NCBI RefSeq assembly: GCF_040610475.1
Contig: NZ_JBEXMJ010000001.1
Location: 310,001 to 374,000 of the forward strand
Direction of reading: 5' to 3'
From: Actinopolymorpha sp. NPDC004070
GTDB lineage: Bacteria > Actinomycetota > Actinomycetes > Propionibacteriales > Actinopolymorphaceae
Length of the DNA: 64,000 nt
Made by a program: the position numbers and the translations under genes. Within the stretch, counting starts at the first letter, position 1. The number at the start of each line of letters is the position of its first letter. Under the pieces are notes generated by a model that was not told where the DNA came from, did not search any database, and saw only the letters and a program-made list of their open reading frames with translations. This document shows, in pieces, positions 16,024 through 25,668 of this stretch.

Positions 16024-16793
16024 GCTGGCAGCCGACGGCACCGCTGCAGGCGAGCGGCCGGCTGTTCGCGTTCGGGCTCGGCGTCGTCCGCGGGCTGCCG
16101 CGGCGGCCGTTCCAGTGGCAGGAGTTCGTCCGCCAGGCGTGGTTCCTGGCCGGCGTCACGATCGTGCCGACGGCACTGGTGGCGATTCCGTTCGGCGCCG
16201 TCATCGCCTTGCAGGTGGGTGGGCTGATCCGACAGTTCGGCGCCCAGTCGTTCGCCGGCGCGGCGATGGTGCTCGCCGTGGTGCGGGAGGCGTCGCCGAT
16301 CGCGACCGCGCTGCTGATCGCCGGCGCGGGCGGGTCGGCGATCTGCGCCGACCTCGGTTCGCGCACGATCAGGGAGGAGATCGACGCGATGCGGGTGCTC
16401 GGCATCGACCCGCTGCACCGGCTGGTCGTGCCCCGGGTGCTCGCCGCGATGTTCGTCGCCGTCTTCCTCAACGGCCTGGTGAGCGTCGTCGGCGTGATCG
16501 GCGGCTATGTCTTCAACGTCGTCCTGCAGGGCGGCACCCCCGGCGCCTACCTCGCGTCGTTCACCGCACTGGCGCAGCTGCCGGACCTGTGGGCCGGTGA
16601 GGTCAAGGCGCTGGTGTTCGGGCTGGTCGCCGCCGTGGTCGCGTCGTACAAGGGCCTGAACGCCGGCGGCGGGCCGAAGGGCGTCGGCGACGCGGTCAAC
16701 CAGACCGTGGTGATCACGTTCATGTTGTTGTTCTTCGCGAACTTCGTGATGCAGGCGATCTACTTCCAGGTCGTCCCGCCGAAGGGCGCCTGA
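16020..16793 (+). CDS. YrbE/MlaE-family permease, first copy
   Basis: A 257-residue integral membrane permease of the MlaE/YrbE family, which forms the inner-membrane channel of MCE importers. An amphipathic N-terminal helix (FQWQEFVRQAWFLAG) is followed by about five membrane spans. The conserved cytoplasmic loop LGSRTIREEIDAMRVLGIDPLHRLVVPR contacts the ATPase. GTG 16020 overlaps the ATPase stop (GTGA). It pairs with the second permease as a heterodimer, as in mycobacterial YrbEA/B. Confidence 0.9.
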   Translation: MSWQPTAPLQASGRLFAFGLGVVRGLPRRPFQWQEFVRQAWFLAGVTIVPTALVAIPFGAVIALQVGGLIRQFGAQSFAGAAMVLAVVREASPIATALLIAGAGGSAICADLGSRTIREEIDAMRVLGIDPLHRLVVPRVLAAMFVAVFLNGLVSVVGVIGGYVFNVVLQGGTPGAYLASFTALAQLPDLWAGEVKALVFGLVAAVVASYKGLNAGGGPKGVGDAVNQTVVITFMLLFFANFVMQAIYFQVVPPKGA

Positions 16794-16794
16794 C

Positions 16795-17604
16795 GTGGCC
16801 TGGCGACCGGTGCGCGGCCTGGACATGCTGGGCGACCAGCTCGCCTTCTACGTGCGGGCGGCCGGGTGGATGCCCGCGACCGTACGCCGCTACCGGCGCG
16901 AAGTGCTGCGGCTGCTGGCCGAGGTGAGCTTCGGCACCGGTGCGCTGGCCGTCGTCGGCGGCACGGTCGGGGTGATCGCGTTCCTGGCGTTCTTCACCGG
17001 CACCGAGGTCGGCCTGCAGGGGTACGCCGCACTCGACCAGCTGGGCACCTCCGCCTACGCGGGCTTCGTCTCGGCGTACTTCAACACCCGCGAGATCGCC
17101 CCGCTGATCGCCGGCATCGCCCTCGCGGCGACGGTCGGCTGCGGCTTCACCGCCCAGCTCGGCGCGATGCGGGTCAGCGAGGAGGTCGACGCGCTGGAGG
17201 TGATGGCCGTCCCGTCGCTGCCGTTCCTCGTCAGCACGCGGATCGTCGCCGGGCTGCTCGCGGTCGTCCCGTTGTACGTCGTCGGGTTGTTCTCGTCGTA
17301 CGCGGCGACCCGGCTCGTCGTCACCTCGGCCTACGGCCAGAGCGCCGGGACCTACGACCACTACTTCCACCTGTTCCTGCCGCCGCACGACGTGCTCTGG
17401 TCGTTCGGCAAGGTGCTGGTGTTCGCGGTGGTGATCATCTCGATCCACTGCTACCACGGCTACCACGCCACCGGCGGCCCGGCAGGAGTCGGCGTGGCGG
17501 TCGGCCGGGCGGTCCGCACGTCCATCGTGGCAATCAACGTCGTCGACCTGGCGCTGTCGATGGCGATCTGGGGCGCGAGCACCACCGTGCGGCTGGCGGG
17601 CTAG
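16795..17604 (+). CDS. YrbE/MlaE-family permease, second copy
   Basis: A 269-residue MlaE-type permease, partner of the preceding one. The coupling-loop motif is LGAMRVSEEVDALEVMAVPSLPFLVSTR, the characteristic EExDALxxM sequence. About five hydrophobic segments follow. The start is one base after the previous stop and the end 3 bases before the first MCE gene, so it is tightly coupled. Confidence 0.9.
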   Translation: MAWRPVRGLDMLGDQLAFYVRAAGWMPATVRRYRREVLRLLAEVSFGTGALAVVGGTVGVIAFLAFFTGTEVGLQGYAALDQLGTSAYAGFVSAYFNTREIAPLIAGIALAATVGCGFTAQLGAMRVSEEVDALEVMAVPSLPFLVSTRIVAGLLAVVPLYVVGLFSSYAATRLVVTSAYGQSAGTYDHYFHLFLPPHDVLWSFGKVLVFAVVIISIHCYHGYHATGGPAGVGVAVGRAVRTSIVAINVVDLALSMAIWGASTTVRLAG

Positions 17605-17607
17605 ACG

Positions 17608-18972
17608 ATGACCGGTCGAACGCGGTTGGCGACGATGGCCCGGCGGCTGCGGCGGTCCGGGCGGCTGGGCCCAAGGGTGCTGGGGATCGTCTTCCTCGCC
17701 CTCCTGGTGGGGTTCGGCGGCCTGACGTACGCCTTCTTCACCCAGGCGTTCACCGACACCGCCGAGGTGACCCTCGAGACCGACCACGTGGGACTGGAGC
17801 TGGACCGGCAGGCCGACGTGAAGGTCCGAGGCCTGATCGTGGGGGAGGTACGCCACGTCGCCTCCGACGGCCGACAGGCCCGGGTCGACCTCGCGCTGAC
17901 GCCGGACAGCCTGGCCGCGATCCCCGCCAACGTGACCGCCCGGATCGTGCCGAAGACGTTGTTCGGGGAGAAGTACGTCGAACTCGTCCTGCCGCCCACG
18001 CCGTCCTCGCGCAGGCTCGCGGCCGGCGACGTGATCGGGCCGGACCGGTCGAGCGTGGCGATCGAGCTCGCCGCCGTGCTCGAGGACGTCTACCCGCTGC
18101 TGCGCACCCTCCGCCCGGCCCAGTTGAACGCGACGCTGGCGGCGCTCGCCACCGCGCTGGAGGGGCGCGGCGACCGGATCGGCGCCAACCTCACCCGGCT
18201 GAACGCCTACCTCGGCAAGCTCGACCCGCACCTGCCGCAGCTCACCCACGACGTGTCCGCCCTCGCCGACGTCGCCGACGTCTACGCCGACGCCACTCCC
18301 GACCTGGTGCGGCTGCTGCGCAACGCCACGAAGACCGGGAACACCGTGGTGGTCAAGCAGCGGGTGCTGGAGGACTTCCTCACCGACCTCGCCGGCACCA
18401 GCGCGTCCACCCGCAGGTTCCTGGCCGACAACGAGGCCGGCCTGATCCGGGTCGGCGAGGTGAGCCGGCCGACGCTGGACCTGCTGGCGACGTACTCCCC
18501 GGAGTACTCCTGTCTGCTGGAAGGCCTGGCGAACTGGGTGCCCCGCATCGACGACGCGTTCGGCGGCGGCGAGCACTACCCGGGCAGCGCGCCTTCGCTG
18601 CACATCACGCTGGAGATCGTCGACCAGCACCGCGGCTACGGGCCGCAGGACCGGCCGGCGTACGACGACGACCGCGGGCCGGGTTGCCGTTCGCTGCCGG
18701 ATCCGCCGTACTCCCAGGCAGACCCCGCGCCGGGCAGCGGCGTACGGGAGGGAGTCGGCGGCCCCGGCTCCGCTTCCGGCGGCTCCGGCTCCGCGTCCGG
18801 TGCGGCGCCGGTGTTCGACCTGTCCAGCGGGTACGCCGGCACCGCGCAGGAGCAGCGGGTGGTCGACGCGCTGGTGGCGCCGGTGCTGCGGACCCCGCCC
18901 GAGGACGTACCCGACGTGACCACCCTGCTGTACGGTCCGCTGGTCCGGGGGACCCGGGTGAGCATCGGATGA
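17608..18972 (+). CDS. MCE family protein, first (MceA position)
   Basis: 454 residues. One N-terminal membrane anchor (VLGIVFLALLVGFGGLTYAFF) precedes an MCE beta-barrel domain (about 50-135: GLELDRQADVKVRGLIVGEV, ARIVPKTLFGEKYVELVLP). A long helical region follows that would assemble the lipid-conducting needle. The tail (about 370-420) is Pro/Gly/Ser-rich. ATG 17608; overlaps the next gene by ATGA. By analogy with mycobacterial Mce1/Mce4, six different MCE proteins form a hexamer that shuttles lipids or sterols across the envelope. Confidence 0.9.
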   Translation: MTGRTRLATMARRLRRSGRLGPRVLGIVFLALLVGFGGLTYAFFTQAFTDTAEVTLETDHVGLELDRQADVKVRGLIVGEVRHVASDGRQARVDLALTPDSLAAIPANVTARIVPKTLFGEKYVELVLPPTPSSRRLAAGDVIGPDRSSVAIELAAVLEDVYPLLRTLRPAQLNATLAALATALEGRGDRIGANLTRLNAYLGKLDPHLPQLTHDVSALADVADVYADATPDLVRLLRNATKTGNTVVVKQRVLEDFLTDLAGTSASTRRFLADNEAGLIRVGEVSRPTLDLLATYSPEYSCLLEGLANWVPRIDDAFGGGEHYPGSAPSLHITLEIVDQHRGYGPQDRPAYDDDRGPGCRSLPDPPYSQADPAPGSGVREGVGGPGSASGGSGSASGAAPVFDLSSGYAGTAQEQRVVDALVAPVLRTPPEDVPDVTTLLYGPLVRGTRVSIG

Positions 18973-20081
18973 GCCGCTCGTTCCTCCGCCGCGTACGGCT
19001 CCGCCCGAGGATCTCCGACCGTACGACAACGGCCGCGGCTGCTGACCGTACGACGGCGGCGGCGGCTGCCAAGCTCGCCGTCTTCGTCACCGTGACCACG
19101 CTGGCCACGGCTCTGCTCGCGGTCACCATCGCCAACGTCGGGTTCGGCGCCTCCCGGGAGTACCACGCGGTGTTCACCGACGTGACCGGCGTGGAGAAGG
19201 GCGACGACGTACGCATCGCCGGGGTCCGGGTCGGTGAGGTGCGGGCGGTGGACGTGCTGCCCGGGCGCGGCGGCGACGGCGCGCTGGCCCGGCTGACGTT
19301 CACCGTCGCCGCGGACCAGGTGCTCGCCCGCAGCGTCCTGGCGACCATCAGGTTCCGCAACCTGGTCGGGCAGCGCTACGTCGCGTTGTCGGAGGGAGCC
19401 GGTGGCGCCGCGCCCTTGCCCGAGGGCGGCACCATCCCGGTCGCCCAGACCCGTCCGGCACTGGACCTGACCGTGCTCTTCGACGGCTTCAAGCCGCTGT
19501 TCGCCGCGTTGTCGCCGCAGGACGTCAACCAGCTGGCGTACGAGATCATCCAGGTGCTGCAGGGCGAGGGCGGCACGGTGGAGAGCCTGCTCGCGCACAC
19601 CGCGTCCCTCACCAGCACCCTCGCCGACCGGGACCAGGTGATCGGCGACCTGATCGACCACCTCGACACCGTGCTCGCCACCGTCGCGAAACGCGACCGG
19701 AAACTGTCCGACCTGGTGGTGCAGCTGCAGCGGTTCGTGTCCGGGCTGGCCGCGGACCGCAAGGCCATCGGCGACTCGCTGGACTCGATCGTCGCGCTCA
19801 ACCGGCAGACCGCCGGGCTCCTCCGCGACGCCCGCCCGGACCTGCGGACCGACGTCACCCAGCTCGGCAGGGTGGCCGGAACCCTGGACGACAACTCCGC
19901 CCTGGTGCAGCGCACGCTGCGGCGGATGCCCGGCAAGCTCGACCGGCTCACCAGGACCGCGACGTACGGCTCGTGGTTCAACTTCTATCTGTGCGACTTC
20001 GACGGGCGGATCGTCCTGCCGTCGGGTCAGGAGCTACCCCGGGCCGGCCTGCACGTCACCGACGCGAGGTGCCAACGATGA
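18969..20081 (+). CDS. MCE family protein, second (MceB position)
   Basis: 370 residues. N-terminal tail, then one membrane helix (LAVFVTVTTLATALLAVTIA), MCE domain (VEKGDDVRIAGVRVGEVRAV; IRFRNLVGQRYVALSEG) and a helical needle region with heptad-like repeats (ADRDQVIGDLIDHLDTVLA). It ends with NFYLCDFDG, a typical MceB-like terminal Cys segment. ATG 18969 and its stop are both embedded in ATGA overlaps. The much longer open frame reading in from 16866 is an artefact of GC-rich coding. Confidence 0.9.
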   Translation: MSRSFLRRVRLRPRISDRTTTAAAADRTTAAAAAKLAVFVTVTTLATALLAVTIANVGFGASREYHAVFTDVTGVEKGDDVRIAGVRVGEVRAVDVLPGRGGDGALARLTFTVAADQVLARSVLATIRFRNLVGQRYVALSEGAGGAAPLPEGGTIPVAQTRPALDLTVLFDGFKPLFAALSPQDVNQLAYEIIQVLQGEGGTVESLLAHTASLTSTLADRDQVIGDLIDHLDTVLATVAKRDRKLSDLVVQLQRFVSGLAADRKAIGDSLDSIVALNRQTAGLLRDARPDLRTDVTQLGRVAGTLDDNSALVQRTLRRMPGKLDRLTRTATYGSWFNFYLCDFDGRIVLPSGQELPRAGLHVTDARCQR

Positions 20082-21064
20082 GGTCGCGGTCGCCCCGCTA
20101 CTACACCACCGTCGGCGCGGTGGGGCTCCTCGTGCTCGCCGCCCTGGTCTACGTCGCGTTCCACGCCGCCGACCTGCCGCTGATCGGGGGCGGTACGACG
20201 TACGCCGCGCGGTTCGGCGAGGCCGGCGGGCTCCGGGCCGACGACGAGGTTCGGGTCGCGGGAGTGAAGGTCGGGCACGTCCGCGCGGTCGAGCTCGCCG
20301 GGTCGCACGTGCGGGTGGAGTTCCGGATCACCGACGACCGGGTCCGGCTCGGGCGCGACACGGGTGCGGCGATCCGGATCCGCACGCTGCTCGGCCGCAA
20401 GTACCTCTCCCTGGTGCCGTCGGGACCGGGGAGGCTGGACCCGGCCACGGAGATCCCGCAGTCCCGCACCGTCTCGCCGTACGACGTGGTCGAGGCGTTC
20501 GGCGACCTGGCCACGACCACCGGCCGGATCGACACCGCGCAGCTCGCCACCGCGCTGGACACGCTGAGCACGACGTTCGCGGGTACACCGGCGGAGGTCC
20601 GCGGCTCGCTCGACGGGCTGTCCCGGCTGTCGCGCACCATCGCCTCGCGCGACCAGGAGCTGCACCGGCTGCTCGCGCACGCCAACCAGGTGTCCCGCGT
20701 CCTCGCCGACCGGGACACCGAACTCGTCGCGCTGGTCCGCGACGGCGACCTGGTGCTGCGCGAGGTGCGTGCCCGGCGGGCGCTGATCCACCAGCTGCTG
20801 GTCACCGCGCAGGAGCTGTCGGCGCAGATCAGCGGCCTGGTGGCGGACAACCAGGCCCGGCTGGAGCCGGCGCTGAAGCGGCTGGCCTCGGTGGTCGGCA
20901 TGCTCCGCGCCAACCAGGACAGCCTGGACCGGAGCATCCGGGCGCTGGCGCCGTTCCTGCGGGTGTTCACCAACACCGTCGGCACCGGCCCGTGGTTCGA
21001 CACCTACATCCCCAACCTGGTGCCGCTTCCCGCCGCTCCGCGGCTCCCCGGAGGTGGCCGATGA
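20078..21064 (+). CDS. MCE family protein, third (MceC position)
   Basis: 328 residues. Membrane helix (VGAVGLLVLAALVYVAFHAA), MCE domain (GLRADDEVRVAGVKVGHVRA; IRIRTLLGRKYLSLVPSG), then a helical region. Ends TGPWFDTYIPNLVPLPAAPRL. ATGA overlap at both ends with neighbouring mce genes. Confidence 0.9.
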   Translation: MRSRSPRYYTTVGAVGLLVLAALVYVAFHAADLPLIGGGTTYAARFGEAGGLRADDEVRVAGVKVGHVRAVELAGSHVRVEFRITDDRVRLGRDTGAAIRIRTLLGRKYLSLVPSGPGRLDPATEIPQSRTVSPYDVVEAFGDLATTTGRIDTAQLATALDTLSTTFAGTPAEVRGSLDGLSRLSRTIASRDQELHRLLAHANQVSRVLADRDTELVALVRDGDLVLREVRARRALIHQLLVTAQELSAQISGLVADNQARLEPALKRLASVVGMLRANQDSLDRSIRALAPFLRVFTNTVGTGPWFDTYIPNLVPLPAAPRLPGGGR

Positions 21065-22353
21065 TCCGGGTGCCCGGCACGCTGCGTGGGAGCCTGCGTG
21101 GGAACTTGTCGAGGAGCCCGCGCGGGAGCTCGCCGAAAAAGGCGTCCGCGCGCGGGTGGGAGTGGGCCCGGGCGCGCGGGCGGGCAGTCGCCGTCGTCCT
21201 CGCCCTGGCCGCGGTGGCCGGGCTCACCTACGCGGTGTGGCCGGACCCGCCGCGCAGGCACCTGGTGGCGCACTTCCCGCGGACGGTCGGCCTCTACGCC
21301 GGCTCCGACGTACGCATCCTCGGCGTGCCGGTGGGCCGGGTGGACCAGGTCCGCCCGGAGGGGACCGCCGTGCGGGTCGAGATGTCGTACGACGCGAAGC
21401 AGAAGGTCCCCGCCGACGCCCGGGCGGTGGTGATCTCGCCGTCGATGGTCAGCGACCGGTACGTCCAGCTCACCCCGGTCTACCGCGGCGGGCCCGTGCT
21501 CGCCGACGGAGCCGAGATCGCGCTGCCGCGCACTGCCGTTCCCGTCGAACTGGACCGCATCTACCAGAGCCTGGACGACCTGGTGGTCGCCCTCGGCCCG
21601 AACGGCGCCAACCAGAAGGGCTCGTTGTCCCGGCTGCTCACCGTGGGCGCGGACAACCTGCGCGGGCAGGGCGGGAAGCTGCACTCCACGGTCGGCGACC
21701 TCGCCGACGCCACCCAGACGCTGTCCGGCGGGCGGCAGGACCTGTTCGCGACCGTACGGCAACTGCAGAAGTTCACCGGCGCACTGGCGGCCAGCGACAC
21801 GCAGGTCCGTGCGTTCAACAGCGACCTGGCCGGCGTCGCGGACCAGCTTGCGGGGGAGCGGGGCGACCTGCGCGCCGCGCTCGCCGAACTCGCCGCCGCC
21901 CTCACCGACGTGGCGGCGTTCGTCCGGGACAACCGCGCCGAGGTACGCGCCAACGTGCACGGTCTCACCGAGCTGTCGAAGACGCTCGTACGGCAACAGG
22001 ACGCCCTGCGCGAGGTGCTGGACACCGCGCCGGTGGCCCTGTCCAACCTCGACCACACCTACAACCCGCGTACGGGCACGCTGGACACGCGGAACAACTT
22101 CGCCCAGACCGACGACCCCGGTGCCTACCTGTGCGCGCTGCTGCGCCAGTCCGGGCAGCCGAAGTCGGTGTGCGACGACCTGACCAAGGTCCTCGACGAC
22201 CTGCCGTTGCCGCAGGTGCCGGGCGGGCCGGCCGCCGACGGCACATCGGGGACCGGCACATCGGGCACGGGCACGGCGGGCGCGGCGGGCGCGGGCACGG
22301 CCGGGCAGTCCGCCCCGACCAGCGACCGCACGCTCGGCGGGATCCTCCGATGA
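21061..22353 (+). CDS. MCE family protein, fourth (MceD position)
   Basis: 430 residues. An N-terminal basic region of about 40 residues, one membrane helix (AVAVVLALAAVAGLTYAVW), MCE domain (GLYAGSDVRILGVPVGRVDQ; VVISPSMVSDRYVQLTPVY) and a long helical segment. The tail (about 385-420) is Gly/Thr/Ala-rich with GTSGTGT repeats. Coupled by ATGA to the genes on both sides. Confidence 0.9.
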   Translation: MIRVPGTLRGSLRGNLSRSPRGSSPKKASARGWEWARARGRAVAVVLALAAVAGLTYAVWPDPPRRHLVAHFPRTVGLYAGSDVRILGVPVGRVDQVRPEGTAVRVEMSYDAKQKVPADARAVVISPSMVSDRYVQLTPVYRGGPVLADGAEIALPRTAVPVELDRIYQSLDDLVVALGPNGANQKGSLSRLLTVGADNLRGQGGKLHSTVGDLADATQTLSGGRQDLFATVRQLQKFTGALAASDTQVRAFNSDLAGVADQLAGERGDLRAALAELAAALTDVAAFVRDNRAEVRANVHGLTELSKTLVRQQDALREVLDTAPVALSNLDHTYNPRTGTLDTRNNFAQTDDPGAYLCALLRQSGQPKSVCDDLTKVLDDLPLPQVPGGPAADGTSGTGTSGTGTAGAAGAGTAGQSAPTSDRTLGGILR

Positions 22354-23654
22354 GCGCGGTGCCGGGGCGGCGCGGGGCCGCGACCGTACGCCCGACCGCC
22401 GTACTCCGGACCGGCGTACTCCTCCTCGTCGGCGTCCTGCTCACCGGCTGCGGCTTCACCGTCTACGACCTCCCCCTTCCCGGCGGCGGGGGAGCCGGCG
22501 GGGACGCCTACGAGGTGACGGTGCGGTTCCGGGACGTGCTCGACCTGGTGCCGCGCTCGGCGGTGAAGGTCGACGACGTCACGGTCGGCGAGGTGGAGAA
22601 GGTCTACCTGGACGGCTACACCGCCGACGTGCGGCTCCGGCTCGCCCGGACGGTGCGGCTGCCCGACAACGCGACCGCGCGGATCCGCCAGACGAGTCTG
22701 CTCGGGGAGAAGTTCGTCTCCCTGTCGCCGCCCGCCGACCGGGCCGGCTACGGGCGGCTCGGTGACGGTGACGTGATCTCGCTCGCCCGTACCGGCCGCG
22801 ACGTCGAGGTCGAGGAGGTGCTCTCGGCGCTGTCGCTGCTGCTCAACGGCGGGGGAGTGGCGCAGCTGAAGACCATCGAGGTCGAGCTGAACAAGGCGAT
22901 GTCGGGCCGCGAACCGGACGTACGCCGGCTGCTGACCAACCTGAACACCTTCCTCGGGCAGCTCGACGCCCACAAGCAGGACATCACCCGGGCGATCGAG
23001 AACCTGGACCGGCTGTCGGCGTCCATGGCCGCGCAGAAGACCACCCTGGCCGCGGCCGTGGACCAGCTGCCTGCCGCCCTGAAGGTCCTTGCCGACCAGC
23101 GCCGCGACCTCACCCGGATGCTGGTGGAGCTGTCCCGGCTCGGCGACGTCGGCGCGCGGGTGATCGTCGCCTCCCGCGAGGACCTGCTGGCCAACCTGCG
23201 TGCGCTGGACCCGATCCTCACCGAGCTGGCCCGCGCGGGAGACAGCCTGCCGAAGTCGCTGCAGCTGCTGTTCACCTATCCGTTCTCCGACGCCACGGCG
23301 AACGCGGTCGCCGGCGACTACACCAACCTCCAGCTCACCCTCGACGTCGACCTGCAGGGCCTGCTGTCCGGTCGTGCTCCGCTGCCGGTTCCGCCGCTGC
23401 CCCGCGTCCCGCTCCCCACCAGGGCGCCCACCACCCGCCCGACCGTGCCGGTCCCGACGTCACTGCCCAGAGTCCCGCTCCCGACCGCGTTGCCCACCTC
23501 CCTGCCGACGTCCCTGCCGACGCTGCCGGTGCCGCACCCGAAGAGACCGGGGCCGGGCTGCCTGCCGCCGCTGGCCTGCGCCGACGGCGCCGCGTACGTC
23601 GTTCCCGCCTACGACCCGAACCTCGGCCGGCTGCTCGTCGGAGGTGTGCTGTGA
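22350..23654 (+). CDS. MCE family lipoprotein, fifth (MceE/LprK position)
   Basis: 434 residues. The only lipoprotein of the set: the signal GVLLLVGVLLTGC gives a canonical LTGC lipobox, matching the mycobacterial MceE (LprK) position. MCE domain (DLVPRSAVKVDDVTVGEVEK; ARIRQTSLLGEKFVSLSPP), helical region, then a long Pro-rich stretch (about 345-400, repeated LPTSLPT and VPLP units) and two C-terminal cysteines. The Pro-rich part probably reaches through the envelope. Confidence 0.9.
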   Translation: MSAVPGRRGAATVRPTAVLRTGVLLLVGVLLTGCGFTVYDLPLPGGGGAGGDAYEVTVRFRDVLDLVPRSAVKVDDVTVGEVEKVYLDGYTADVRLRLARTVRLPDNATARIRQTSLLGEKFVSLSPPADRAGYGRLGDGDVISLARTGRDVEVEEVLSALSLLLNGGGVAQLKTIEVELNKAMSGREPDVRRLLTNLNTFLGQLDAHKQDITRAIENLDRLSASMAAQKTTLAAAVDQLPAALKVLADQRRDLTRMLVELSRLGDVGARVIVASREDLLANLRALDPILTELARAGDSLPKSLQLLFTYPFSDATANAVAGDYTNLQLTLDVDLQGLLSGRAPLPVPPLPRVPLPTRAPTTRPTVPVPTSLPRVPLPTALPTSLPTSLPTLPVPHPKRPGPGCLPPLACADGAAYVVPAYDPNLGRLLVGGVL

Positions 23655-24991
23655 TCACCCGCACCGTCCGGATCCAGCTGGTGGTGTTCGTGGCGCTGAC
23701 GCTGGTGGGTACCGCCGTCGCCGGGATCAGGTACGCCGGACTCGGGCGGACGCTCCTCGGCGGGACGTACGTCGTGGATGCCGACTTCGCCGACGCCGGA
23801 GGGATCTTCACCGGCGCGGAGGTCACCTACCGCGGAGTCGCCGTCGGGCGAGTCGACCGGCTGCGTCCCACCAGGTCCGGCGTCGACGTCGCGCTCACTC
23901 TCGACGCCGGCACCCGCGTACCCGCCGACACCCTCGCCGTGGTCGCCAACCGCTCGGCGATCGGTGAGCAGTACGTCGATCTCCAGCCCCGGCAGCGCGG
24001 GGGGCCGTACCTGCGCGACGGCACCCGGATCGCCCGCGCCGACACCCGGACGCCGCTGCCCACGACGACGCTGCTGCTCGACCTGGACCGGCTCGCCTCG
24101 TCGGTGCCGAAGAAGGACCTGGTCACGGTCCTGGACGAGCTCGGGACGGCGTTCGCCGGCACCGGCCCGGATCTCGCCCGGCTGGTCGACGCGGGGAACT
24201 CCCTGGTCGAGACGGCCGACGCCAACCTCGCCCAGACCGTCGACCTGATCGACCGCGGCGGCACCGTCCTCGACACCCAGCGGGACTCCGGCACCGCGAT
24301 CAGGAGCTTCGCCGGCGACCTCGCGGACCTGTCCGACACGGTGGCCGGAGCCGACCCGGACCTGCGCGAGGTGCTGGCGTCCGGCGTCCTGACCGCCCAG
24401 CAGGTGCAGGGCCTGGTGGACGAGAACGCCGGCGACGTGTCCGTACTCCTCGCCAACCTCGCGAGCACCGGGCAGCTCGTCCGGGTCCGGCTGCGGGGGG
24501 TCCAGCAGGCGCTGATCCTCTACCCGTACGTCGTCCGCGGTGGCTACACCGTGGTCGCCCGCGACCCCGGCACCGGCCACTACACGGCGCACTTCGGGCT
24601 CCAGCTCGCGACCTCGCCCGGGTCCTGCCGCCAGGGCTACCAGGGCACGAGGCGGCGGAGCCCGCAGGAGCTGGGACCGACACCGGTGAACACCGACGCG
24701 CGGTGCACCGACCGTACGACCACGGAACGCGGGGCCCAGAACGCTCCGGGGGCCGGTGCCGGCGCGCCGCGAACGGGCCCGAAGTCTCCGCGGCCGGGGG
24801 CGCCGCAGTCCGACGCTGGACGGTCGGGGTCCGGACGGTCGGGGGTCCGGCCGGCGGCGTACGACCCGGCGACCGGAGTGGTCCGGCTCCCCGGGGGAGA
24901 GCCGGCCCGGATCGGCTCACTCGGGGGAGAGCAACGTGCCTTCGGAAAGGAGTCGTGGAAGTGGCTGTTGATCGGACCGATGACGCGATGA
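23651..24991 (+). CDS. MCE family protein, sixth (MceF position)
   Basis: 446 residues, GTG start in a GTGA overlap. N-terminal membrane helix (IQLVVFVALTLVGTAVAGI), MCE domain (GIFTGAEVTYRGVAVGRVDR; ALTLDAGTRVPAD; VVANRSAIGEQYVDLQPR) and a helical needle. From about residue 330 the tail is low-complexity and basic (Gly, Arg, Pro, Ser), ending KESWKWLLIGPMTR. The last 31 bases overlap the first accessory gene. It completes a six-member MCE set. Confidence 0.9.
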   Translation: MITRTVRIQLVVFVALTLVGTAVAGIRYAGLGRTLLGGTYVVDADFADAGGIFTGAEVTYRGVAVGRVDRLRPTRSGVDVALTLDAGTRVPADTLAVVANRSAIGEQYVDLQPRQRGGPYLRDGTRIARADTRTPLPTTTLLLDLDRLASSVPKKDLVTVLDELGTAFAGTGPDLARLVDAGNSLVETADANLAQTVDLIDRGGTVLDTQRDSGTAIRSFAGDLADLSDTVAGADPDLREVLASGVLTAQQVQGLVDENAGDVSVLLANLASTGQLVRVRLRGVQQALILYPYVVRGGYTVVARDPGTGHYTAHFGLQLATSPGSCRQGYQGTRRRSPQELGPTPVNTDARCTDRTTTERGAQNAPGAGAGAPRTGPKSPRPGAPQSDAGRSGSGRSGVRPAAYDPATGVVRLPGGEPARIGSLGGEQRAFGKESWKWLLIGPMTR

Positions 24992-25581
24992 CGAACCTGC
25001 TGGACGAGACCCCGGACGCCGGCGTCCAGACGGTCCACGAGAGTCCGGTGGACGAGGGCCGGGCGGATGAGGGCGGGCCGGACCGAGCCCTGCCCCGGCC
25101 GCGGCCGCTCGGTCCCGTCGTCGCCGTACTGGCGGCACTACTCCTCGCCGGCCTGGTGGCCTCGGGTTTCCTCGGCTCCCGGGTCCTCGCGACCCACCGC
25201 GAGGACCGCTCACGCGCGCAGGCCCTGCACGCGGCCCGGCAGCTGGTGGCCGACTTCACCACCGTCGACTACCGGACGTTCGACCGGCAGTCGGGGGAGG
25301 TGCTGGACCTCGCCTCGGGCGACTTCCACAGCCAGTACGCCCACGCGGCGAAGCAGCTGCGGACGCTGGTCACCCGGAACCGCACCGTCTCCCACGGCCA
25401 GATCCTCGAGGCCGGGATCACCAGCTTCGACCAGGACTCCGCGCGCGTACTGGTCGTCGCCGACGCCCAGGTGACGCACGTCGGCGCCGACAAGCCCGAG
25501 CTCCGGACGTACCGGCTCCAGCTCGACCTCAGCCGGGAGAAGGCGGGCTGGCGGGTGGTCGAGCTGCAGTTCGTGGGCTGA
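24961..25581 (+). CDS. Mce-associated membrane protein, first
   Basis: 206 residues. GTG 24961 is chosen because AAAGGAG ends 8 bases before it; GTG 24955 is too close. Layout: acidic cytoplasmic tail (about 45 residues), one membrane helix (VVAVLAALLLAGLVASGFLG), then an extracytoplasmic alpha/beta domain of the Mas (Mce-associated) type with VDYRTFDRQSGEVLDLASGD and a VVELQF end. Such proteins usually stabilise MCE complexes. It overlaps the MceF gene by 31 bases. Confidence 0.8.
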   Translation: MAVDRTDDAMTNLLDETPDAGVQTVHESPVDEGRADEGGPDRALPRPRPLGPVVAVLAALLLAGLVASGFLGSRVLATHREDRSRAQALHAARQLVADFTTVDYRTFDRQSGEVLDLASGDFHSQYAHAAKQLRTLVTRNRTVSHGQILEAGITSFDQDSARVLVVADAQVTHVGADKPELRTYRLQLDLSREKAGWRVVELQFVG

Positions 25582-25668
25582 CCGGCGCGGGGGAAGCAGT
25601 GCGCGGGGAGCGGGGGAGCGGAACACCGCAGCTGGATCATGGAACGGGGAGAGCAGGAGTACCGAACG

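Noticed and set aside
16866..20081. A 1071-codon open frame across the mce region.
   Set aside because: Only its last 371 codons (from 18969) encode a protein (MceB type). The rest is an antisense-free shadow of GC-rich coding in another frame and is covered by real genes.
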